A stretch of 14,969 bases of DNA from Bacteroidales bacterium (GTDB taxonomy: Bacteria; Bacteroidota; Bacteroidia; Bacteroidales; VadinHA17). The notes under the pieces are model-generated. The model had not been told where the DNA came from. It ran no database searches and saw nothing but the letters and a program-made list of their open reading frames with translations. The stretch spans positions 1-14,969 of the forward strand of contig JAAZAP010000336.1 in the NCBI GenBank assembly GCA_012514255.1, given 5' to 3'. The position numbers and the translations under genes were made by a program. Below are positions 1-7,016 of the stretch, one piece after another. How positions within the stretch are numbered: position 1 is the stretch's first letter; the number at the start of each line of letters is the position of its first letter.

Positions 1-1376
1 ACGGTACGGAGGTGATCTTCATCCCGGATGAGGCCATGTTCGGTAACTTCCACTACATCTCCGAGTATGTTGAGAGCATGATGAAGAACTATTCATACCT
101 CAACGCAGGTATGATCATCAACCTCAATGGCAATAAGATCGTCTCACGCAACGGCCTCGTTGACTTGCTGAATGACAACATGAACCGTGAGGGACTCTAT
201 CCAATCATCCATCTCAAGGGTGATGACATTGAGGTTGCCATGACCCACGGCATGCAGTACGGAGAGGATTATTACAGCTTCGTCAACGGCCAGCATACCT
301 CGCAGGGAGGAACCCATCTTATAGCGTTCCGCGAAGCGATAACCAGAACAGTGAAAGAGTTCTTCAAGAAGGACTTTGATGCTTCGGACATCAGGTCGTC
401 AATCATCGCGGCAATATCCGTGAAGATAGAGGAACCCATCTTTGAATCGCAGACAAAGACCAAGCTGGGATCGAAGGATATGGGCCCGCAGGGACCTACT
501 GTACGTAACTATATCGTTGACTTCATCCGTAAGCATCTGGATGATTACCTGCATAAGAACGGGGAGACAGCCCGTATAATGCTGAAGAAGATCCAGGAGT
601 CGGAGAAGGAGCGAAAAGCCATCAGCACAATACAGAAGCTGGCCCGCGAACGTGCAAAGAAGGTGAGCCTGCACAACCGTAAGCTGCGTGATTGCCGCAT
701 CCATTACAACTCAAATGATGAACGGAGGCTTGAATCAACCCTCTTCATCACCGAGGGCGACTCTGCGAGCGGCTCCATCACAAAGTCGCGCAACGTGGAG
801 ACCCAGGCTGTCTTCAGCCTCAGGGGCAAACCGCTCAATAGTTATGGTCTGACAAAGAAAATAGTCTACGAGAACGAGGAGTTCAACCTTTTGCAGGCAG
901 CCCTGAACATAGAGGAGTCTCTTGATGATCTTCGTTACAACCAGGTGGTGATAGCCACTGACGCCGATGTGGACGGGATGCATATCAGGCTCCTCCTGCT
1001 GACTTTCTTCCTCCAGTTCTTCCCTGATCTTGTACGCAAGGGACATGTATATATTCTTCAGACACCCCTCTTCAGGGTTCGCAATAAGAAACAGACCCGG
1101 TACTGTTATTCCGATGAGGAGCGACTGAAGGCCATTAAGGATCTGGGGCCTGATCCGGAGATAACCCGCTTCAAGGGCCTTGGAGAGATATCGCCTGACG
1201 AATTCGCTAACTTCATCGGGAAAGAGATGCGCCTGGAGCCTGTGATAATGAAGAAATCAGACCCGTACACACAGTTCCTCGAATTTTATATGGGCAAGAA
1301 TACGCCTGAGCGTCAGGATTTTATTATTGATAACCTGCGGGTTGAGGAGGAGATCCCCGAGACTGTCCAGGCGTGA
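1..1376 (+). CDS. parE: DNA topoisomerase IV subunit B (ParE), 5'-truncated by the window edge
   Basis: ATPase/TOPRIM subunit of topoisomerase IV, which with ParC decatenates daughter chromosomes using ATP. The frame is open from base 3 with no stop upstream, so the N-terminal GHKL ATPase domain lies outside the window; the first visible part is the transducer domain. The TOPRIM domain follows: EGDSASG (catalytic Glu codon at 753-755) and the metal-binding DADVDG motif at about 960-977. Near the end comes the conserved FKGLGEI stretch typical of type IIA B subunits. ParE is preferred over GyrB because the TOPRIM region reads FSLRGKPLN rather than the usual GyrB LPLRGKILN, there is no GyrB-type insertion, and the next gene encodes a ParC-like A subunit. 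The internal GTG at 12 is not a credible start. parC begins 19 bp downstream, so cotranscription is likely. Sure of the family, fairly sure of ParE over GyrB. Confidence 0.93.
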   Translation, partial: GTEVIFIPDEAMFGNFHYISEYVESMMKNYSYLNAGMIINLNGNKIVSRNGLVDLLNDNMNREGLYPIIHLKGDDIEVAMTHGMQYGEDYYSFVNGQHTSQGGTHLIAFREAITRTVKEFFKKDFDASDIRSSIIAAISVKIEEPIFESQTKTKLGSKDMGPQGPTVRNYIVDFIRKHLDDYLHKNGETARIMLKKIQESEKERKAISTIQKLARERAKKVSLHNRKLRDCRIHYNSNDERRLESTLFITEGDSASGSITKSRNVETQAVFSLRGKPLNSYGLTKKIVYENEEFNLLQAALNIEESLDDLRYNQVVIATDADVDGMHIRLLLLTFFLQFFPDLVRKGHVYILQTPLFRVRNKKQTRYCYSDEERLKAIKDLGPDPEITRFKGLGEISPDEFANFIGKEMRLEPVIMKKSDPYTQFLEFYMGKNTPERQDFIIDNLRVEEEIPETVQA

Positions 1377-1395
1377 GTGAAGGCTGCAGCAGATT

Positions 1396-4041
1396 ATGAA
1401 AGAAAATGATCCTTTTGAACTTACCCCCGGCGAAGAAGACGGGGAGAAGGAAGTATCCAATACAGGTAATATACCTGAAGCCCTGCATACCGTAACGGCA
1501 TTGTCAGGCATGTACCAGGACTGGTTCCTTGATTATGCGTCATATGTTATTCTTGAGCGTGCCGTACCCCATATCTCAGACGGGCTTAAACCGGTGCAGC
1601 GCAGAATACTCTACTCCATGAAAAGGATGGATGACGGGCGCTTCAACAAGGTAGCAAACATCATCGGTCATACAATGCAGTTTCACCCTCACGGCGATGC
1701 CTCGATAGGTGATGCGCTCGTGCAGCTGGGCCAGAAAGAGCTGCTGGTGGAGTCGCAGGGAAACTGGGGAAACATACTCACCGGTGACGGCGCCGCAGCC
1801 CCCAGGTATATAGAGGCAAGACTCTCAAAGTTCGCTCTGGAAGTGACCTTTAACAACAAGACTACCGAGTGGATGAGCTCCTATGACGGCAGAAACAGGG
1901 AGCCTGTCACCCTCCCGGTGAAGTTCCCGCTGCTGCTGGCAATGGGAGTTGAAGGGATTGCTGTGGGACTTTCCTCCAAGATTCTGCCCCATAATTTCAA
2001 CGAGCTGATAGATGCATCCATCAGTTACCTGCAGGGGAAATCCTTCGAGATCTACCCTGATTTCCCGACAGGAGGGATGATTGATGTTTCAAAATACAAT
2101 GACGGCGCCAGGGGAGGAGTGGTGAAGGTCAGGGCCAGGATCGAAAAGAGTGACAGAAGAGGCCTGGTAATAACCGAGATACCTTTCGGACGCACAACCT
2201 CATCTCTCATTGAATCAATAGTGAAGGCCAATGACCGTGGCAAGATCAAGATCAAGAAGATAGATGACAACACTGCCGGCGGGGTGGAGATAGTCATACA
2301 GCTGCAGGGCGGCGTCTCACCTGACAAAACCATTGATGCACTCTATGCATTCACGGACTGCGAACTCTCAATCTCTCCCAATGCGTGCGTCATCACTGAC
2401 GAGAACAAGCCCGCCTTCATAGGCGTAAGTGATATCCTCAGGCACTCGGCTGACCAGACGGTGAAGCTCCTCACACGCGAGCTGGAGATAAGAAAAGCAG
2501 AGCTCGACGAGGAGTGGCACTTCTCATCCCTTGAGAAGATCTTCATTGAAAAGAGGATATACCGTGATATTGAGGAGTGTGAAACATGGGAGGCAGTGAT
2601 AAGCGCCATTGAAAAAGGGCTTAAACCTTACAGGAAGCTCTTCAGGCGCGAGATTACCCGGGATGACATCATAAAGCTCACTGAGATAAAGATCAAGCGG
2701 ATCTCGAAATATGACTCATCCCGTGCCGATGAACATATCAGGGGCATTGAGGACGAGCTTGAGGAGGTGGCAAACCACCTGGCCAATATCGTTCCTTTTA
2801 CCATTAATTATTACCGCCAGATAAAGAAAAAGTATGGCAAGGTTAAGGATCGCCGTACAGAAATAAGGAGTTTTGAGACCATCGAAGCAACGAAGGTAGT
2901 TGCAGCCAATGCCAAGCTGTATGTGAACCGCCAGGAGGGTTTCATTGGCACCGGCCTGAAGAAGGATGAATATGTCTGTGACTGTTCTGACATTGATGAT
3001 ATCATTGTGATCAGGAAAGACGGCTCCTACCTCATTACAAAGGTAGCCGAAAAGCAGTTTGTAGGGAAGGATGTCATTCATGTACAGGTATTTCTGAGGA
3101 ATGATACACGCACCATCTACAATATTGCCTACCAGGATGGGCGCACAGGTCCGTACTATGTCAAGCGCTGTGCTCTCACCGGCCTTACTCGTGACAAGGA
3201 TTACAACCTTGGCAAGGGCACACCGGGAACGCGGATACTCTATCTCAGTGCCAACCCCAATGGTGAGGCTGAAGTGATCAGGGTATATCACAAGCCCAAG
3301 GCACGCCTTAAGAAGATGACCTTTGATTTCGATTTCGGGGAGCTGGCCATCAAGGGACGAGGATCAATGGGAAATATCCTTACCAAGAACGCGGTACATA
3401 AGATCACTCTGAAGGAGAAGGGTCTCTCCACCCTGGGAGGGCGTAAGCTGTGGTATGATGAGGCCGTCATGAGACTGAATGCCGATGGCAGGGGCAGGTT
3501 CCTGGGTGAGTTCGCGTCAGACGAGCTTCTCCTCGTTGTCACGAAGGGAGGATGGTTCCGTACCTCGGGAACAGATCTCTCCTCACATTTTGAGGATGAC
3601 CTGCTATTGCTGGAAAAATACCGTGAGTCGAAGATATTTTCTGCCGTCTACTGGGACCAGGAGCAGGAGTACTACTATGTCAAACGGTTTGCCTTCGAAG
3701 AGTCTGACCGGCTGCAGTGTTTTATTGCAGACAGTGAAGGATCAAGGCTGGTAAGCCTTACCGAGGTGGAATATCCGCGCCTGGAGATAAAGTTTGGCGG
3801 CAAGAATGAGGGCAGGAAGCAGGAGATCATTGAGGTGGCCGAGTTCATAGGTGTCAAGAGCTTTCGTGCCAAGGGGAAAAGACTGTCAAACTACAGCGTT
3901 GCAGACATACGTGAGCTTGAGCCCGTAGTCAGGAGTGAGGCTGCTCCTGTCAGGGAGGATGAGGAGAATGGTGATGAGAAGAGAGACTCAGCTCAAGGAA
4001 CCGGGGAGGCAGACCCCGCGCAGATGAAACTGGACCTTTAG
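1396..4041 (+). CDS. parC: DNA topoisomerase IV subunit A (ParC)
   Basis: DNA breakage-reunion subunit, partner of the ParE encoded just upstream. The 881-residue protein opens with about 30 acidic residues. The winged-helix/tower core follows, with HPHGDAS at 97-103 and the catalytic tyrosine Tyr138 preceded by Arg137 in APRYIE. A coiled-coil segment lies around 450-490, then a C-terminal beta-pinwheel-like region to about 840 and a charged, probably disordered tail of about 35 residues. I see no canonical GyrA box (QRRGGKG), which agrees with ParC rather than GyrA. The protein is longer than E. coli ParC (about 750 residues), mainly through the C-terminal region and tail. The ATG at 1396 has no Shine-Dalgarno sequence, as expected in Bacteroidota. 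The residue equivalent to quinolone-contact Ser83 of E. coli GyrA is Ala102, while Asp106 matches Asp87. aroK starts 6 bp after the stop. Confidence 0.94.
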   Translation: MKENDPFELTPGEEDGEKEVSNTGNIPEALHTVTALSGMYQDWFLDYASYVILERAVPHISDGLKPVQRRILYSMKRMDDGRFNKVANIIGHTMQFHPHGDASIGDALVQLGQKELLVESQGNWGNILTGDGAAAPRYIEARLSKFALEVTFNNKTTEWMSSYDGRNREPVTLPVKFPLLLAMGVEGIAVGLSSKILPHNFNELIDASISYLQGKSFEIYPDFPTGGMIDVSKYNDGARGGVVKVRARIEKSDRRGLVITEIPFGRTTSSLIESIVKANDRGKIKIKKIDDNTAGGVEIVIQLQGGVSPDKTIDALYAFTDCELSISPNACVITDENKPAFIGVSDILRHSADQTVKLLTRELEIRKAELDEEWHFSSLEKIFIEKRIYRDIEECETWEAVISAIEKGLKPYRKLFRREITRDDIIKLTEIKIKRISKYDSSRADEHIRGIEDELEEVANHLANIVPFTINYYRQIKKKYGKVKDRRTEIRSFETIEATKVVAANAKLYVNRQEGFIGTGLKKDEYVCDCSDIDDIIVIRKDGSYLITKVAEKQFVGKDVIHVQVFLRNDTRTIYNIAYQDGRTGPYYVKRCALTGLTRDKDYNLGKGTPGTRILYLSANPNGEAEVIRVYHKPKARLKKMTFDFDFGELAIKGRGSMGNILTKNAVHKITLKEKGLSTLGGRKLWYDEAVMRLNADGRGRFLGEFASDELLLVVTKGGWFRTSGTDLSSHFEDDLLLLEKYRESKIFSAVYWDQEQEYYYVKRFAFEESDRLQCFIADSEGSRLVSLTEVEYPRLEIKFGGKNEGRKQEIIEVAEFIGVKSFRAKGKRLSNYSVADIRELEPVVRSEAAPVREDEENGDEKRDSAQGTGEADPAQMKLDL

Positions 4042-4047
4042 ATTATC

Positions 4048-4563
4048 ATGAACATCTATCTCATAGGGTTCATGGGCAGTGGCAAAAGCTATGCCGGCAA
4101 GAGGATAGCCAACCTGCTCCACTGGAAGTTCATTGATACAGACCGACTTATTGAAAAGAAGAAGGGGATGACCGTCACTGAGATCTTTGCCGCCAGGGGA
4201 GAAGAATACTTCCGCAGAGTTGAGGCAGCAATCCTCCGTGAGGTCGTCAAGAGACACCGGATGGTGGTTGCCTGCGGGGGCGGAATGCCCTGTTACGGTG
4301 AAAATCTGGCCCTGATGAAGTCTGCCGGGGTGACTGTCTGGCTGAAGCTCTCACCGGAGACCCTGGTGTCACGACTGATGCATTCTAAAGCTGACCGTCC
4401 TCTCTTACATGGTGCAGGGCCCGCTGAACTCAGGTCACTCATCGTTCAGATGCTTGACACCAGGAACCACTGGTATGAACAGGCTGATCTGATCATTGAT
4501 GCTGAGGCAGTTGGTGAGGAGGAGATGGCTGCCCTTATAACGGAGACGATTCGAACAGGATGA
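4048..4563 (+). CDS. aroK: Shikimate kinase
   Basis: Phosphorylates shikimate to shikimate 3-phosphate with ATP, the fifth step of the chorismate pathway, in the cytoplasm. The 171-residue length is normal for the family. Visible signatures are the Walker A P-loop GFMGSGKS (7-14), the shikimate/Mg-binding Asp32 within DTD (30-32), FRRVE (55-59) with the substrate-binding arginine and glutamate, the Gly-Gly-Gly turn at 77-79, the lid-region Arg117 in ADRPLL, and Arg139 in the C-terminal RNHWY motif. All key residues are present, so it should be active. It starts 6 bp after the parC stop and is presumably the last gene of the parE-parC-aroK operon. No functional link to topoisomerase IV is implied. 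The ATG at 4048 is the first in frame and gives a complete beta1-P-loop, which supports this start. Confidence 0.95.
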   Translation: MNIYLIGFMGSGKSYAGKRIANLLHWKFIDTDRLIEKKKGMTVTEIFAARGEEYFRRVEAAILREVVKRHRMVVACGGGMPCYGENLALMKSAGVTVWLKLSPETLVSRLMHSKADRPLLHGAGPAELRSLIVQMLDTRNHWYEQADLIIDAEAVGEEEMAALITETIRTG

Positions 4564-4569
4564 CCCCGC

Positions 4570-4599
4570 TTGAAAATACAGATTTATTTCTTATCTTGG
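4570..4599 (+). promoter_or_regulatory. Candidate Bacteroidota promoter for the HEAT/nSTAND1 gene pair
   Basis: TTG at 4570-4572, a 19-bp spacer, and TATCTTGG at 4592-4599. The second element matches the Bacteroidota sigma-ABfr -7 consensus TAnnTTTG at five of six fixed positions, and the first matches the core of the -33 element. Transcription would start near 4605, leaving a leader of roughly 40 nt before the ATG at 4647. This would let the accessory pair be transcribed separately from parE-parC-aroK. Called from consensus alone. Confidence 0.45.
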
Positions 4600-4619
4600 A
4601 TAAGTCAGTCTGTTACTGA
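4590..4619 (+). other. Two adjacent small inverted repeats in the aroK-HEAT gene spacer
   Basis: CTTATC/GATAAG with a 3-nt loop (4590-4604) is followed at once by TCAGT/ACTGA with a 5-nt loop (4605-4619). The first overlaps the candidate -7 promoter element and the second would sit at the very 5' end of the mRNA. They could be an operator, a weak aroK terminator (no T-run follows) or chance. At 5-6 bp the stems are short. Confidence 0.25.
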
Positions 4620-4646
4620 TCCAGAGTATATCAAAATCTAAAGAGA

Positions 4647-7004
4647 ATGAGAACCGGTTTCAAGTGGGCGTTCTGGTCAGCACTGGCACTGATGGCTTTA
4701 ACGGCGGCTGTCATGATTGCCATACTGACTGATCTTTCCTTTTTCCGGACAAAACCGTTGCTCTTTATCCTGATACTTGCCGGCATTGTTACGGGATCAG
4801 GATTGATAATCAGGAACCGTTACTATTTGCCTGTACTTCGCAACATGAGGCTCTCAGGAAGACTCCTGATGGCTCCCCTGGTTCTGCTGGCATTGACTGC
4901 GCCTGCTGCAATCATTTACATCTATTATGATCTTACAGGAACCGGATCGCTCCTTCTTCTCTCCGGACTCTTTACCTCGTTTGGCGCTGCATTTTTTCTC
5001 TCCTCCCTGGCTGTCGTATCCCTTCCTGCCATGGGATCAGTACTCACTCTTGTTCCTGAGAAAGACGGGATTGTTGCTAAAATCATGGAAGGCGATCCCT
5101 GGAAACAGGTTATCATCTCTGCTGTGGTACTGGCTGTTCTGCTTGTGGCTGCATCACGTCTGTCAGGCTTCAGTCTGACAGGCGCAGTAACAGTATTGCC
5201 CCTGGCTGCTATCGCATTGATGCTGCTTGATATTCTCATTGTTGCCGACTTCCGGAACAGGATGAATGATCTTCTGTCACCGCCGCCGGAAAAGAATACT
5301 TTTGCCATCGGCAAACAGACCACAAGCATGCCGGAGAAGAAGCATCAGGACTCATCCGGCAGGGTGGAAGGGTTCAGAAATGTGATGCTTATAGAGGATC
5401 ATTACCTTGACCTGGTAAGTGGCCGGCTCGATTACCTGACAAACCATGCCGGCGATGCTTATGCTTCGGAGATTACAGCCAGTGCGGCCAGAACATTTGA
5501 CCCGGCACTGATCCCGGCACTGAAAGTTATCTCTGCCGAACCCCGGTTCAGCAGCAAGACACGGAAGGAAGCAGAAGCCGGGGTAACGGTACTTGAGAAA
5601 TACTATTCAGATCCGGCAAGGAACCGCGAATTGTTACGTCTGCCGGGCATCCCTGAGAAGACAGTTATTGCCAGGAGCATTATGGTGGGTAAGGGCAGGC
5701 CGCAGGAACAGGATATCATCAAACTCCTGGGAGATCCGAACCCTGAAATACGGAGAACCGGTCTTATTGCTGCAGGCCGGTATGACATGACGGGACTCAG
5801 GAATGAGGTGATCAGGGCACTCAGCAACCCGGATACGGACAGGGAAGCATATTATACTCTCAGACAATTCGGGCCCGAAGTGTACGGTGAGGTTATTGGA
5901 ACTGCGGTTAAGCCCGGTAACCGAGAGATGGAGAACAGCATGATCCTGGAGCTGCTGGAGGCCATGCCACTGGTGGAGGCTCTGCCATGGCTTGGCAATT
6001 TTGTAGCCAGTGGTACAATGAGTGTGCGTCTGAAGGCCGCACGAAGCCTTTGTGAGCGGGGATGGAAGCCCCAGGGCAAGCACAGACAGCGGATAGAAGA
6101 GACTTTCACTGAAACCCTGCATGCCATTGCAAGACTTATGTCAATGCAGATTGAAGCGGGAAGGAGCAAGAGCTTCCTCCTTGCTGCCAGCCTCAGGAAT
6201 GAAAGACAGACATGTACAGACTTCCTCTTCTCACTTCTCGTACTGCTTGCCGGGAGTGATGCTGCCACAGTCATCATGCATCCCTCCGGCAATGATGATT
6301 CGTACAGGGCAGGTATTGCCTCAGAGGCTATAGAGGCAGTGATGGATCCTTCGGTACGCAGACCTCTCAGGGCGCTGCTGGGAAATCATAATGACCATGA
6401 CAGGCTCGCAGAGCTTTCACTGTTATATCCCGTCAGGAGCCTGAGAGGACGGTCGCTTGCTTCGCTGATACTCTCTTCTGAGCAGACCATCACCGGTACC
6501 TGGACCAAGGCCTGTGCACTGCATAAGGCGGCAATGGAAAGACAGGGTCTCGACAGGGAGCAGGTTGTCTCATATCTCTTCAGCACCAGCATGCTTCTGC
6601 AGGAGGAGAGTGCCCTGGTTATCCGTACCCTCAATCCGGATTGGTACAGTGAGACTGAAGCACGACTGAAGGAGCCTGCCAGAAGCAGGATCTCAGCCCT
6701 GGTCAGCGGCGCTCTTCCCCCGGCGGCAACAATCTTCGAGAAAACAAGGTTTCTTAGTCTCTGTTTCAATAATATTCCGGAAGAAAAGATGATTATGCTG
6801 GCTTCCGGCATGCGCTATTCGGAATCCTATGACGCCACATCACTTCCGGGAGTGATCTCATGGATAGTGCCCTCCAGCGAAGGGAAGACCGGACTCTATT
6901 CCCTGCCGGTTGATGATATTGCCGGTTATCTGTTTTACTATTCAGAATTCACTGATATCTTTGTGAACTATATAGACAAGCAAGGGGGTTTGGCTGTATC
7001 CTAA
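4647..7004 (+). CDS. Membrane protein with six N-terminal TM helices, HEAT-like repeats and a degenerate cNMP-binding-like C-terminus
   Basis: 785 residues, function unknown. About six hydrophobic helices lie at roughly 7-27, 38-55, 73-93, 101-126, 154-170 and 178-200. A proline-containing polar linker follows (210-240), then a long soluble helical region. HEAT-like repeats are clearest at about 350-475, for example the helix pair after GDPNPEIRR and the stretch VRLKAARSLCERG. Residues 555-660 are helical, with an ACALHKA motif that recalls the part after the HEAT repeats in translocase/MFS-HEAT-cNMP fusion proteins of Bacteroidota. Residues 696-725 resemble the opening helices of a cyclic-nucleotide-binding domain and 750-776 its closing helix, but the beta-barrel between them is nearly absent. 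Six helices imply that both termini are cytoplasmic. The nSTAND1-WD40 gene follows after 12 bp, so a shared role is likely. Composition looks like the neighbouring genes, with no sign of recent transfer. The start at 4647 follows an A-rich leader. Confidence 0.8.
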   Translation: MRTGFKWAFWSALALMALTAAVMIAILTDLSFFRTKPLLFILILAGIVTGSGLIIRNRYYLPVLRNMRLSGRLLMAPLVLLALTAPAAIIYIYYDLTGTGSLLLLSGLFTSFGAAFFLSSLAVVSLPAMGSVLTLVPEKDGIVAKIMEGDPWKQVIISAVVLAVLLVAASRLSGFSLTGAVTVLPLAAIALMLLDILIVADFRNRMNDLLSPPPEKNTFAIGKQTTSMPEKKHQDSSGRVEGFRNVMLIEDHYLDLVSGRLDYLTNHAGDAYASEITASAARTFDPALIPALKVISAEPRFSSKTRKEAEAGVTVLEKYYSDPARNRELLRLPGIPEKTVIARSIMVGKGRPQEQDIIKLLGDPNPEIRRTGLIAAGRYDMTGLRNEVIRALSNPDTDREAYYTLRQFGPEVYGEVIGTAVKPGNREMENSMILELLEAMPLVEALPWLGNFVASGTMSVRLKAARSLCERGWKPQGKHRQRIEETFTETLHAIARLMSMQIEAGRSKSFLLAASLRNERQTCTDFLFSLLVLLAGSDAATVIMHPSGNDDSYRAGIASEAIEAVMDPSVRRPLRALLGNHNDHDRLAELSLLYPVRSLRGRSLASLILSSEQTITGTWTKACALHKAAMERQGLDREQVVSYLFSTSMLLQEESALVIRTLNPDWYSETEARLKEPARSRISALVSGALPPAATIFEKTRFLSLCFNNIPEEKMIMLASGMRYSESYDATSLPGVISWIVPSSEGKTGLYSLPVDDIAGYLFYYSEFTDIFVNYIDKQGGLAVS

Positions 7005-7016
7005 AATTAATATCTT

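Noticed and set aside
2716..3291. 191-codon open frame on the minus strand inside parC
   Set aside because: Fully covered by the conserved ParC coding sequence; the translation shows no domain and looks like a mirror of codon bias.
1..4041. Reading the first two genes as gyrB and gyrA
   Set aside because: The B subunit has a ParE-like TOPRIM region and the A subunit shows no GyrA box and has APRYIE around the catalytic Tyr; in Bacteroidota gyrB and gyrA are usually separate while parE and parC are often adjacent.
4564..4646. Search for a tRNA, small RNA or attachment site at the border of the accessory pair
   Set aside because: The 83-bp spacer holds only the candidate promoter and short inverted repeats; there is no tRNA fold and no matching direct repeat was noticed at the other border (10023-10124).
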